Positions 22,468 to 34,936 of a DNA stretch of 64,000 bases are shown in pieces. The position numbers and the translations under genes were made by a program. This DNA comes from Neckera pumila. Lineage: Eukaryota; Streptophyta; Bryopsida; Hypnales; Neckeraceae. The stretch is from contig OZ018408.1 in assembly GCA_963969595.1 (NCBI GenBank), forward strand, positions 24,549,823 through 24,613,822, in the 5' to 3' direction. Position 1 is the first letter of the stretch. Each line of letters begins with the position of its first letter. The notes under the pieces are model-generated. The model was not told the DNA's origin and searched no databases. It saw only the letters and a program-made list of their open reading frames with translations.

Positions 22468-23108
22468 TTAATCCCTAAATGCCCAAGGCCTCTTTTGAGC
22501 CTCTTGAAATTTGCTCTAAATTGAACAAAAAGCCAACATTTTGGTATATTGAATTAATTTTTTTTGGATTGTAACCGTACAAATTCAAACTAGACATATT
22601 AGAGATCACATAGGAAAAGAAAATATAACAATATCATATAAGGATTGAAGGCCTATAATTTTTTATCATTAGGGTGTTAAAACTATGAAAATCTTTTAGC
22701 TCTTTTTTTACATCTCAAACCTACAAAATTCAAGACCAAAATAATATGAAATTGAAGGTCCTAACAAATATAACCCCAATCAATTTATGACTTCTCAAAA
22801 TCTATTCTACAATTTTTTTAAATGAATCTCTAGTGTGATGTTTTCTCCAAGATCTAGTGTGTTTGAGGCTCATTTCCAAGAGCCCTTAACACTACAAAAA
22901 GTCAAGATTGCAATAGGTACCTTTGCACAAAATCGTAAATAGAAAAATTATAATCATTCATTTTTGAAAAAAGATTTTTGATCTAAAACTAGACTTCAAA
23001 CAAAATCTTTTAAAAATATAAACTAAAAATAACAATTTGGCAAGGTTTTATTCAACTTCAAAGTTTCTTCAACACCACATTTGGGTGCCTTCGGCATTTA
23101 GGGGTTAA
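22468..23108. mobile_element. TTAA-type element, family C, inverted, 641 bp
   Basis: It is bounded by TTAATCCCTAAATGCCC at 22468 and GGCATTTAGGGGTTAA ending at 23108, with TTAA on both sides. The interior is the reverse complement of 4822-5474. Its insertion point in repeat P corresponds to the single TTAA at 48421-48424. Confidence 0.7.
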
Positions 23109-24325
23109 GGCTTAAGCTTACTCTAATGAGTACAAACTGAAGTCATTGCACTAACGTGCGCTATTCTAGTGACTGTACAATTGGATACAAGAACCTTACA
23201 AATTTTTCAATGAATTTTCACTCTAGAAAATTCATCAACTTTAGGAAGCTCTAGCATTCCAAAAAATGATCCAATTTTGAAACCACAAATTGCGTTGGAA
23301 CTACAATGAAGTATACTTCAACTTCATAACAAGTGAAAAATTAATAATTTAAAATCATACAACAATTTGGATGTCTTTCATACACTCTCTCCCATTTCAT
23401 AGAGAACTTTAGAAGATTGTCAAAGATTTTTTGCAATGGGGTGAAGAACAAGCAAGAAACCATACGAGCAATTCAAGTGGTATGAGATCAAATATCTCTA
23501 AAGCAATTGTGAAGGCTCATTTCTAATATGAACCATTAAATATTAGTAATATTTTCACAAATGGTAGTAACACTAGATGGTAGATAGTGTATAGAATACA
23601 TCAAAGTTTTTGTGTGATTTTGAATTACATGTGTATCTGCTGTGATTCCAACCCAGTTTACGATTCAAAATTCCATTCCTCTTTGAGCACACACCAACCT
23701 CCCAAAGTTCACCAAATTTCAGCAGGATGCAAAAAATCGTACGGTTCCTGTACTCTACTGTACTAGGAGTGATAGAGTGAGTTTCAAAGAACTATGATAC
23801 TGACACCATATCCTTCCGAACTTACATGAGAAGTGATGCTGGCCTACTGGAACTCCAGAACACTATTTTTCCAGACGTAGAGGTGTGATGGTGATACTGA
23901 AACTTGAATAAAACTCTCAAGAGTGAGCTAAGTCCCAGTCCCGGTCACAGTGACAGAATTAGAGTGCACTAGTATCATGATTACTGCTGCAGCTTCAGAG
24001 ATTAGGGCAAAAGCCTGGGTACTGAGGGATGTGCTAGAAAATCAAATCCTCAGGATATAGAAGAGTTATGAAACTTCCAGTTTCAAGAACGTGAAGAGGG
24101 AGTCTGATTACGCTCCCAGATTTCATAAGTCACCTGCATTTAACCAGCAAATAGAAAGAACAATCTGGTGAAATATTTTTAACAGGTCTACCCGAATTAA
24201 CCCTAAAGTGGCCCCCATTTGCATTGAAATTAAAAACGTCAACAACAGATCTGTACATGAAGGCGGACTTGCCGGTATCATTGAAATCTAACAAAATGAC
24301 CATGTATCTGTAAACCACTATGACC
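23109..24325. other. Region downstream of the PV42-like gene
   Basis: It lies 3' of the minus-strand gene ending at 24326 and probably includes its 3' untranslated region. No poly(A) site can be fixed. The composition becomes less AT-rich toward the gene (about 23640 onward). No other gene or element is supported. Confidence 0.4.
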
Positions 24326-26220
24326 CTACTGGTAATCTGACTGGGGGTTATGTTTTGCGAAATAGTCATGCACCACCCTAATCATGTCAGAAAACGAGAC
24401 AACACCATTCAGTCGTCCTTCATTGTCAACTACCCACACTCGATGAACGTGATTTGTAAGCGCATTTGACATTACTTCAACCAAGGGTGTCTCCAAATGA
24501 CACGTAACAGAGGGTTTCTGGAATCCCCTGCACTCAAGCGACCCAGCATTGACGGCTGCCCCCATACCAAACCTCTGAGCAATGCCTGCCTTACTGAAGA
24601 AACTCAGGATCGGCAGAGAAGCCCAAGCACGGAACATTTCAGTCGTACATCCGAGTAAGTCACTTGCAGAAAATGTACCAACTACTTTTCTTCCATTTCC
24701 CTGCATCCAGACAAAATTCTCCATCGTTAGATCCCGAAAGCGTAAAGAAGGCTAACATATCGAAGTAGAGCGTAGAATCAAGTGATAATTTGCATGTACT
24801 GTCTGAAGTAGGGTAAAATCTATCAGCAGTAAGATCATGCAGATGCGCACCAACACAGTAAGATTCGTTATAAACCATAAAGAAAACGATAGTGCAGGAA
24901 ACCAGGAGATGCTAACCCAGTAAGAAGGCTAGGGTACGAATGCTCACATGACAGTCTTGAACATGCATTCATCAAATGAGATGTCAAAATTTTAAGAGAA
25001 GAGGTAGTCTATTTCAACAGCAGGACGTGACGCCAAGACAGACCAAATTTGTAAAAAAATGAAATGATAAAAATTCAGATATTAAGAGACCATGCTCACC
25101 ATAACCAGAGACTGCTCGTTATCCAAGTCTCCCGTTGTCTCCACGATTGCTACAGCTTGTAACGAGGTTTTCCGTAAGCATTTCACAACGTCCATCACTT
25201 TCATGCAGCTGGGTGCAGCATATACATTGGGCTGTACAGCGCCCAAATCGAGCACACTCTTGTTGGTCATGAAGTCCAACTGCTTGGAATGCATATAAAG
25301 AAACTCCACCATATCAGTCTGGGTGAAAATATGGTAACCTGGTGAAGCCTCCACAAGTTCAACGCCTATCGTGTGGTCCATTTTGCTGTCGACAGGTATC
25401 AAAGCTCGATGTATGCCTTTGCTCATCGGTTCCATGGCATCAAAGACCCTTCATTTAAGCAAGCATCCGTAAGTGGACCTGACATGATTCACCGATTTGG
25501 ACTAACGGAACAACAAAATGTGAAAACAGAGGAATAGAAACGACAAATCCAAATTCAAGACCACAAGTAATAAAAAAATGTAAAATTGAGCGACGCAGAT
25601 GTTAAGCCATTAATTTGGTTGGATGCAAGGATGTTAATCTAACAATGTCACTTATTGTCTCCTCCTGACACTCCAAAAAATTCTAGTGATCATAATATAC
25701 CATGCATAATCAAAGAGAAATCAACTTAAAACAACTTTGAATTGTCATCGTCCAGTCCTAAGGTAGTCTAGCAAGCATGCAAGCCACGCCGAGACACCAT
25801 CGATCAAATACGTTGAGAAACTTACGATGTCTGAGGGCTGATACTCCACAAGCTGAGCCCTTCCATGGAGTGGCCGATAATAGAACTCACAGGAACTTTC
25901 ATCCGGTTGTCGGCATCTTCTTCCTTCTCCCCCTCGGCGATGTGGATGAGAATATCCAGCACGCTGACCATCCCAATGTACTGCTTCCTCACAGCCCCAG
26001 TAGCTCTGTCCGACTCCAAAATCATACTGCCCCCGGCTCCAATCCATTGCCCTGGCGGGGCCGCAACAGGCACTGCCAGAATATTCTTCGCAAGCAGAGT
26101 AGTTAGTGTGTCATTCACCGTGGCCGTGTATGGAATTTCTACCAGCCGATGCTTGTGCTCAACGATCTGCTGCACGGTCGTGCCGCGAAGGATCCCTACT
26201 TTCTCTCCCACGTGCGCCAT
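24326..26220 (-). CDS. PV42: PV42-like four-CBS protein (SnRK1 gamma-like), 3 exons
   Basis: Reading 5' to 3' on the minus strand, the coding exons are 26220-25826, 25448-25100 and 24700-24326 (TAG stop), giving 372 aa. Donors are GTAAGT and GTGAGC, both acceptors end in AG, and the phases (2, then 0) join cleanly. The product has four tandem CBS domains: about residues 12-100, 125-190, 200-285 and 315-365. Signature stretches include PVAAPPGQWIGAGGSM, YIGMVSVLDIL, VSSIIGHSMEGLSLW, GRKVVGTFSASDL and VHRVWVVDNEG. These closely resemble my recollection of Arabidopsis PV42a/PV42b, SNF1-related kinase gamma-like proteins whose CBS pairs are expected to bind adenine nucleotides. There is no signal peptide or membrane segment, so a cytosolic or nuclear site is likely. 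The ATG at 26220 opens a conserved-looking N terminus. Plain gamma (KING1) and CBSX proteins are alternatives but fit less well. Confidence 0.9.
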
Positions 26221-27600
26221 TCTTCACCGCCCTCCACTTTCTTCCTCTTTTAGATCAGTATCAAAGCACCTGGTTAACCATCACCAGCATCTGTGTCAGG
26301 AACTACAAGGAGGAGAAACATCATAATCTTTAGAAAATATCTCATGATCAGTATGATAACCCTAAACAACGCCAAAACATGAAAAAACATAACCATAAAC
26401 TCATCTGTACAATTTGTCTTTTAAATATACTAACAAACCCTAATGACAAGCACATCTGCTTAAGCGTGTCGATCGTGTCCTTCAAACATCATCACTACAT
26501 GAATTCCTTATTCAACTCCAGATCGTTTCCCAGTCAATACCTGCGTACCAAAAATGCGGAAGACTTTAGGGTCACCAATAGCGCACCCGGTTAACCATCA
26601 CCATTACCTCACAGTCAATAACTACAACAAGAGAAACATCATCAAGGCAGAGGATACTATAACCGTTCACAACCTACTCTCCAATACTGACCCCTATAAC
26701 CAACAGCTATTCATCTCTTCATACACTCGGGTTACACATACTCGCAAGAGCTGTAACCATAACTAGGTCAAAAGTCAATGCCCACTGATCTTTGCATGAA
26801 AATGGAGTTGTCTACTGCCCTTCCATAGCGACCTACAACCTCACAAGAAATTCAAAATAGCGATAAAAATTTGCTCCTAAACGACAAAACCATGAACCAC
26901 CACCACAAAACTCATATCTCAACAATTTATTCTTAAAATTAAGTAACAAGCAGCTATGCCACTAACAAGTAGCAATGCTACGAGAGGCTCTGCTCAAGCT
27001 TCTTCACATGACGTAGCTTTTCTCAATACAAAGCCTCTTCCCCTTCCGCCCAGAGCCAACAAAGCTTAATGCAAGCACTTCGGCAAACAACATCTCTACA
27101 TTTTCCTAAACACCCACCTTCAAATCCACTACCCTGCTAGTACCTGAGTACTGAACGAATTGCAAATTGCAGAAGACTTCTACTGGACCTTTCGCTGTAG
27201 ATCCAGAGCAGATTCAGAGCAGTTGCCGAAGTAGATCGTCCACAATGTTCAAATCCTGGAGTCAGTAGTTTGAACGGTCGGTAGCATGGCAATCCAAATT
27301 GCAATCCAATAGTAACGGAAATGGCAAAATAAGACGATGCGTAAGAATTTGCAAATTTGCAAACTTGCAGATGAGGGCGACGATCGCAGGGTTTTATGAG
27401 GGCGGTAACGGATACGGCGCTGTCGATTCTCGGAAACTTGGAGGGAAGAAGATCTTTTGAAATTTTGTGGGGTGTCGCCAAGTGGCTTACCGCCACTTGG
27501 CAGCGTCAGGTGAAACCCTAACTGCCACTTGTTGGCGGGATAATCGTCGTCGTTCCTCATTCATCCGATCTACGTCCGAATTCATCCGATCCTTCAGTTC
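26221..27600 (-). promoter_or_regulatory. Probable promoter, 5' leader and leader intron of PV42-like gene
   Basis: On the minus strand, 27560-27130 is less AT-rich, contains a telo-box-like tagggttt (near 27517) and a CT-rich patch (cttcttccctcc near 27445), and resembles a plant 5' leader. Possible donors follow at about 27140, and possible acceptors (cctgacacag near 26291; ttaaccag near 26270) lie before the ATG. A leader intron is inferred, not shown. If the 26291 acceptor is used, a 9-codon upstream frame (26290-26261) lies in the leader. The 119-codon minus-strand frame at 27137-27496 has no family resemblance. Confidence 0.4.
26643..26870. repeat. Gene-proximal repeat L, copy 1
   Basis: About 230 bp related to 43738-43965 and 44497-44755: shared motifs are 'actgacccctat', 'catctcttc', 'gcccactgatctt' and 'aaaatggagtt'. 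It lies upstream of the PV42-like coding region, probably in its leader intron, in the same orientation relative to transcription as the other two copies. Confidence 0.6.
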
Positions 27601-27662
27601 TCATCCGGTCCTAATTATTTAGTCCCCTAATACTCGAATTATAGGTAGGATGATCACTTTTT

Positions 27663-28290
27663 AACCCTGAAGCGCTCCAATGTCCAATTTTTGGACGATG
27701 AACAAAATGATATTCTTGTTTCTTTCTGATACTACTTGGATGAAAGTCATCCGAGATAATTTATCAAGTTGTAGTCCTATCTAATGGTTGGATTTGGTGT
27801 TACTAGAGTATTTTTCTAAAATTACAAATGTGGAAGTATATCAAGTGGTTGACCAAGTTAAAATTGCATTGACTCTAGTTCAAAACTGGATTCACAAAAA
27901 TGAGGTCATAGATTTTAAAAATACAAAAACTTCAAAAAATTATCTTGTCAAGAGAACCTCATTTCAAATCCATTCCAACAAATTTTACTCAAATTTAAAC
28001 TAATGTTGTATTCTTTCACAGTCTTGCACAGCAATTATTTGGCTTTCTGACGGTAGTTTCTGCTTGTAATCGAATTTAAAAGGAATTTTGAATTTTCCTT
28101 TCAAAATATATAAGAAAATATTAGTGACAGTAATGGTAAATCTAACCGTATGGATGGAATCTACAATTCATAATCTACAACTTTTGTTGTGTATATAAAT
28201 TCCAAAATATTCTTCCAAATAGCACTTTATAATGATTATTCTCAAATCAACAATTTTGGAAAAGACTCCGGACATTTAGTGATTAAAGAA
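27663..28290. mobile_element. Putative TTAA-type element, family N
   Basis: It begins TTAACCCTGAAGCGCTCC (27663) and ends near gacatttagtgattaa (28286). The ends are weakly inverted and carry TTAA or a close variant. Part of the design (agcgctt...gtggtt) recurs at 34424-34437. It is more diverged than families A-C, and its boundaries are tentative. Confidence 0.3.
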
Positions 28291-28584
28291 TGGTAACAAA
28301 TAATTGTAATTTTTTGAAATATCTATATTGTTAATTTATGTAGAATATTCTTTCTTCAATCTAAAGAAATATTGCACCATTGTTTTTGAAAAGTCCTCGA
28401 TCAATATTTAACTGGAAGAAGTAAACTTTTCAAAACTTTCATTGTTCACCTTATGGATGGTTGAGCGTTGAGGAGCTTGCAAGCTATAAGAATGATTTAC
28501 AATAAGATATATGCATCATTTGGCCTTGTGTTTAAAATTTTCAAAAATCATAACTTATTTATGATGTGTAAGTAATTTCTACTA

Positions 28585-29364
28585 TGTAAATTGGAAGATA
28601 TTAGCGTTTGAATTGACAAAACCCCTATTTTTGGCACTCGTTTTGGCACTGCAAAAAATCGGGTAGCTGCACTTCACAAGGTCGCATTTGTATGAAAAAC
28701 ATCCAAAATGGTGGTTACTCCTTAAATTCATTCTTTAAAGCAAGTTGGCTACATGCTTGAAAGTTTCAGATCATTTGGAACTGCACAACATATAGGAAAA
28801 AAATAGTAAGTAGAAAGAAATAGAGAATTATTCAAAACACTAAATTGTTAAGAATTTAGTTATGGAATTGAAAAATGCCAATCCCAACGGTTGTAATGTT
28901 GTAATAAACAATCTACATCCTATGCTTTTATTTTTTTCAAAAAATATTAAAAATTGAGCTCAATAAACGACTCAAAAGTTTATTTTAGAGTAGGAAATCT
29001 ACAACTGCCCACAAACTAGAACACCTCATAACTTTCATCTCATAAATAAAATGGAATGATTCAAAGCATTCCATATATATATATATATAAATCTAGAAAA
29101 CCAATTTAAAATTTTTATTTTTCTTAAAAGTGATTTTTTCAGAATTTTTTTGAATTGCCTACCAACTGTTGAAAATGACATATCATGCAATAACCTTTTA
29201 ACTATGTAGTCAAAAGTTTTACAAATTGTTGGGTCTTAAAGCTACCTTGGTCACATGCTGTGTGAAAATTTCAAAGAAAAAAAATAAAATTTTTGTTTTT
29301 AATGAGCTGCCCAAAATCACAATTTTGTATTGCCAAAAATGTTGTTTGGTCCTTTAGGAGTTAA
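28585..29364. mobile_element. TTAA-type element, family B, left-truncated
   Basis: From 'gtaaattggaagatattagc' (28577-28596) onward the sequence follows 19265-20047, ending TTTGGTCCTTTAGGAGTTAA at 29364 (one change in GGGG). The first 150 bp or so of the family B left end is absent. An (AT)n run at 29069-29087 is internal. Confidence 0.55.
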
Positions 29365-29734
29365 ATACATTGTAAATCTTTTCAAATCTAGGAACTTATA
29401 AATCTTGCAACTTTCCAAATTTATAAATTTATAAATTGCAAGTTTGTAAATTTGTAGCATATAAAAATTTTAAACCTAATAATGTTTTTCAAATTCATAT
29501 ACAAAATAATTTTTGATTTTGAGATTCTAAAAACTTCATCATCTTAAAATTTAGTATTAAAATTGGTTGTTGTGGTATCATACAAAACAACAAACTTTTG
29601 TGTAGAAACAACAAAATACAAATCTTAGCTTCTCTTTGCGCCACTGGTGATAGCAAATTGAAGACCTTCAGCTTTTGGAATTTTGGAATTTCAAAACATT
29701 AAATATTGAAAATGAGGACCATAGAATTATAACT

Positions 29735-31539
29735 TTAACCCCTAAAGGCCTAAGGCCCTTTTGTTTTGCCAAAAAACATCCAAAACTGTCATTTTTATAG
29801 CAAAGAGTAAAAGAAATTGAAAATTGTTTTTCTTTCACATCTAACCGTAGGATCTTATACTTAACTAGTATGAAAATGTGTGGAAAAAATTTCAGAATTT
29901 TTGCCTGCATAGATAGCAAGACATCTGCGCTTAACCCCTAAAGGACCAACCTACTATTTTTAGCAGCATAGCAATTTTGGGTAGGTACTTGGGACTAGAG
30001 ATTTTCATATTTTAGGCTGAAATTTTAATACAAGGTGGGGACGAGGAATATCTTTCATGTACACTAAATTTCATGACATTTCAAAATAGGACTCAAAAGT
30101 TATGGCCTAATATGTTATTTTTTTCACTAGGCAGGAAGTCTGGGCAGGTCTGAAAAGATCACTTTTTTCAAAAATAAAAATTTGAAATTGGTTTTCTAGA
30201 ATGATATATACTTGGGAAGCTTTAAATCATTCCATTTTGACAAATGAGTAAAAGTCATGAGGTTTTTTAGTTTGCAGGCAGTTACGGACTCTTTACTCTA
30301 AAATAAACTTTGAAGCTGTTTATTTAACTCAATTTTTAATATTTTTTGGAAAAAAAAATCGTAGGATTTAGGTTTTTATTTAAACATTACAACCATTGGG
30401 ATTGACATTTTTCAATTACATAATTAAAATCTTAACAATTTAGTGTTTTGGATCATTCTCTACTTCTTTCTACTTTCTATTTTTTATGTATATGTTGTAA
30501 AATTCCAAATGATTTGATATTTTTTAAGCATGTAGCCAACTTGTTTAGGAAAAATAATTCAAAGAAGCACCACCATTTTGGACATTTTTTCATACAAATG
30601 TGACCTTGTGAAGTGCAGCTGCCCTGTTTTTTGCAGGAACAAAAAAAGGATTTTTGCCAATTCAAATGCTAAAATCTTCCAATCCGCATGGTGGAAAATT
30701 CTGAAATTTTTCCCACATCTTTTAAAACTAGTTTACTATAAGATCATACGATTAGATGTGTCACGAAAGTTTTTTTTTCAAAAATTTGATATTTATACTA
30801 AAAATGGCAGTTTTTGAGTGTTTTCGGTGAAAACATAGTCATGGAACTTTAGGGGTTAAAGTTAAAAAAACAAGTTTTTCAGCACATTGTAAGACTAGAT
30901 TTTATGACTTTGAACATTTTTAAGTTAAATTTTTTGCACTATAGAGTTTTCAGTTTTAAATGTTTATAGTAGAGAATTAAGTTGAAAATTTAGGATAAAA
31001 TTATTAATCCAAAAAAACTTAATTTTTATTATTAAAAAAGTTGTTAAGTAGAAGTAGGTACAAGATAGAAGGAAAATATAATTTATTAATACCTTTTAAA
31101 TGATATTAAAGAGCACTAATCCCAATGTTGAGATTGTTCTAGCAAGAAAACTAAACCTTGTGAAACTTTGTTTTTTGAAAAACTGTTAAAATTGCATTCA
31201 GAAATGAATCCTAGAAGTTATTTTTTCAGGAAGATGCTCTAAGTGCCCGAAAAACAAGATTGTCCATAACTTTCTCATTAAAATTCCAAATGAAATGAAT
31301 AAAAGCTTTCCAAATAGACAAAAATATAATCTATAAGAAAAAAAATAAAAAATAAAAAATAAATTTGAGAATAATTATTTTTGCTGGGCATCAACTGAAA
31401 AAAAATTATATTCCCACAAGCTTAGCAGTTTCTCTATCTTCCAAAAAAGTTTTAAAAAGCAAGACAAAAATTCAGCCCGTAGGTACTTGCCCCAAATCCC
31501 ATTTGTCCACCGAAGGGACAATGGGCTTTTAGGTGTTAA
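29735..31539. mobile_element. TTAA-type element, family A, split by a nested element
   Basis: The outer borders are TTAACCCCTAAAGGCC at 29735 and GGGCTTTTAGGTGTTAA ending at 31539. The family A sequence runs to 'acatctgcgc' (29930), is interrupted by a complete family B element (29931-30859), and resumes at 'agttaaaaaaacaagttttt' (30860). In the uninterrupted copy at 7769-8701 the same place reads cgtttaaagtgaaaa, a single TTAA. Outer length without the insert is about 880 bp. Confidence 0.75.
29931..30859. mobile_element. TTAA-type element, family B, nested, 929 bp
   Basis: Full length, TTAACCCCTAAAGGACCAAC to GGAACTTTAGGGGTTAA. It is inserted into a TTAA of the outer family A element, which is present once at the same place in related copies and at both borders here. 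This fixes the true ends at CCCCTAAAG / CTTTAGGGG with a 4-bp TTAA duplication. No transposase frame; the longest open frames are under 90 codons and unmatched. Confidence 0.8.
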
Positions 31540-33177
31540 AGAGGTTGCTTTATTATTTGGTAACACTTAGATAAGTACCATTGTTGACATAGCTATTCAT
31601 AATCCAAATGTAGATGACGATCCCCTCAAAAACATTAGCCACCCTACTTCCAAAAATTGATTTGGTGGAAACCAAATATTAAAATTTAATAAATATAGAT
31701 ATGTATGTGGCTATATGGTTCATTTGTACAAATATGTATGTATATATATATGATTGGTGACAAGCATGAAGATTATCTCATATTTTTTATTAACAATTTG
31801 AGTTGATATTGATATTTTAAATCATTAAAAAATTGGATTCGGGAATCTAGCTTCAATTTTATTAATTGAAGCTTTGACAAATTGAGTGACAATCTATTGA
31901 GATGACATGATATGTTGAAAAGCTCTAAAATAGTTGCATCTTTAAATTACACAATGCACCCTTTGACCTTTGTATGTCAATGTATAAAAAAATGCACCCT
32001 TTATACATCAAAGCATTAAAAGAAATGCATAATTCAACTCCAACCTAAAGTTCATCATTGGAATTTATATAATGTGCAAGTAATATAAGTTAATCAATAT
32101 AGGAATCCTCTTTCATTATTTCTCCTAATTATATCCAGTAATAGTTAATCTAATGTAATAATAAAAATTATGCTCAAATGTTATGTGGGGAAAATTTGGG
32201 TACACTTATCTTTTAAGAAGTATAGTACTTCATCCTTATCCTTGCGCCACTATAGACAACAAGGTAGGACACCCTATGAATTCAACTAGGCTAAACTTCT
32301 ATTCTAGACATCTAGGAAAAGTCCCATTTTAGATTTGTTTGTATTAGAAAACAATTATACAAATTGAAAAAAAAATTGCTTGCTTGGAAGATAACATGCA
32401 TTTAGAATGGACAAAATCTATGCCTTAACTTCTCAAGGACAAAAAAGACATAGTGTGCCTTCTTCAAATTTTCAATGGCAAATTCTCAGTAGGATTAAAC
32501 AAATCTCAATATTTTGCAAAGTAAGATCTTGTCGAGTACTAACAAGTTCACATACTTGTTGCATTTTTTTTTATTTTTAAGGCTTCAATGTGAAGTATTT
32601 AAAAGTTTATTTAGGAAATGTAGTCTTGCAGAAATAGGGGGCAAACATAATTTCTTCATGTTATAATGAATAGTGGAGATGGAAAAAAACATTTCCTTGG
32701 ACATTTCTAATCTTTGATCTGCACAAACAAACCAACTTTGGAGGAAAAAGATTCAAACTTGTATTTTAGCAATTTTAAAAATACAAGGTTCAATCTGCTT
32801 TTTATTAAGTGTACAAAATAATTAGAATGATTCCAAGTTTTTTGAAGATGTTCCAAATAATATGCTAATAATATGCTAATAATATCTAATATTAAATTTC
32901 AAATTTTTTTGCATATATAAAATTTTAAAAAACTTGTAGGATCTCTTTTGGTTAGTTTTGGCTTTCTAATCCTTTTGTTTAAAAATGTGTACGAATTTGA
33001 GAGGTTTTTTATTTTTCATTTTTTAAAATATAAAAATACTACATTTGCCTTAGATTCCATTCTATCCTTCTTCTTTTTTTTGGGGGGGAGGAAGTATTGT
33101 TCCTCTTCTTATAATTTTTCTTCTTCCAAAGCTGTGTTTTTTGCCTATAAGTTGATCACCCAAAATTGTGATAACAC
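31540..33177. other. AT-rich intergenic sequence
   Basis: About 1.6 kb with no supported gene. A short (AT)n tract lies near 31739 and a small duplication 'taatatgctaa' near 32862. No bounded element was recognised. Confidence 0.45.
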
Positions 33178-34535
33178 TACTAGAAAAACATAACCAAATC
33201 AACAAAAAATCAATTGATTTTTGTTGTTTTGTGCTCTACAGTGACCATTTTCACGTAATGTTGATCTTTTTGTAAAAACCAACAAAATGGCAGCCAAATA
33301 TTTGTTGATTTTAATGGTACAATGACCGAATCAACACAAATATGAAATATATTTTAGGAAATACAGAATCTTTTGGAATCATATCGAATTTGTGAAAATC
33401 TACTAAAATCTTTTAAAATCTTTAGACTACTAAGCACATTCATAATACTTTAGAATATTTTAGAATATTTTTGTACCATAGCAATAAGGCTAAGTTGGCA
33501 CATTGATGCCAAATAATTAATTAACCTTTAAAGCCTTGATGCATGCATTTTTTTAAAGCACTTTGTACTTTTGGGCAGGCCCTTCCTAATGCAATATTTG
33601 TTAAATACAATTCCTGTGAAAATTTTACCAAAGTTGTGTTTCACTACTAACTCAATGCCTAAAAGATTTCAGACCAATTCAAGTTGTGGTTAAAAAGTTA
33701 TATCTGAAAAGGTCATTCATTTTTGGGTGGGCAATTTTGGGCAACCATGACAAATTGATCCAATTGGCTTGAAATTCTTTATACATACTCTCAACAAAAT
33801 TGTTAACATAAATCCAAAAGTTGAAAAGCATATAAGCAAACAATAATGACTTATAAGCCTTTGTGAAATAAGTTTTCTTCATTTGGGCAACGTTTACCCC
33901 CTAAAAATCCAAAGAGATTGGACAAAACACAAATGTATTATAAAATGTAATTTTTATAATTTTTTTGAAGTTTGCATCAAAGAAGATAAGATGAAGCACA
34001 AAAAGCAAAAACCATCCATATAATTAAAATTATGAAACTATTTTTTCGATTCTCTTCAAATGAATTTTGCAGATATAACGCCAAAAATTCATCAAAAATA
34101 CAATTTCTATCTTTTGTATTTTAAATTTTTTTCATTGGTCAAAATTGTGGTTTCTATTGATTTGTAAGAAAATACATGAGATCTAGTAATGAGAACACTA
34201 ATTTTTTCCTCAAATAGTAAATTTTCAGCAATTGGCAAATACTCAACTTTTTGTGCTATTTTTCTCATAATTTTTTGTTTGGCCTTAGCAATCTTAGTTT
34301 TGAATGTAAATATTGAAAGACAACCAATAATTTTAATTAGAAAAAAGAAAGAAAATTTTGTACAAAAAATCTGCACCAAAAATCTGCCCAAAGTCGGGTT
34401 GCAACTAGAAAATGGTCGTTTGAGCGCTTAGTGGTTGAAAAGACCACAATTGAAATTCTATGTACAATACAGTGGAAAGATTTTTTTTAATTTAATCATT
34501 CACAACTTGGTCATTTTTAAACTCAGCATACTTTA

Positions 34536-34862
34536 TCGGCCAGTTTGTCATATAAACATATTTTTTCTTAAAGAACTTTGAACTAAAAAAAGTTGGGGAA
34601 TCAAGCTAAATTTCATTTTCAAAAATTTGTTTGTGATTTTGAGTCTTCAATCAGAAGTTATGGATAAAATTCATAGAGGTGTTGCAAGGGACATTTTTGT
34701 TTACATTTTCAAACACCCTCTCTAAATGTAGTTTCTAACTTTTGACAGGAAAGTCAAAATCACAAATAAATTTTTGGAAATGAAATTTAGCTTGATTCAC
34801 TAACTTTTCTTAGTCAACTTTCTTTGCAAAAAGTTATTCTACTATGTCAAAATGGGCCCCAA
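34536..34862. repeat. Family K foldback repeat, copy 3
   Basis: A near-palindrome centred near 34700: 'aactttgaactaaaaaaagtt' (34571-34591) pairs with 'aacttttcttagtcaacttt' (34802-34821), and 'aaaatttgtttgtgattttg' with 'caaaatcacaaataaattttt'. Collinear with 6956-7290 and 9426-9762. Confidence 0.55.
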
Positions 34863-34936
34863 AGTCTACTAAATTTAATAAGCATTGAATTGCAAATGCG
34901 TAAATGAATAAAAGTACATGCAATGTGCATGTGATT

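Noticed and set aside
25777..26333. Plus-strand open frames of 75-153 codons opposite PV42 exon 1.
   Set aside because: Shadows of the minus-strand coding exon, which has clear CBS-domain sequence and splice sites.
27137..27560. 119- and 103-codon minus-strand frames upstream of the PV42-like gene.
   Set aside because: The two frames overlap in different phases and neither shows a domain; the stretch looks like a 5' leader and promoter.
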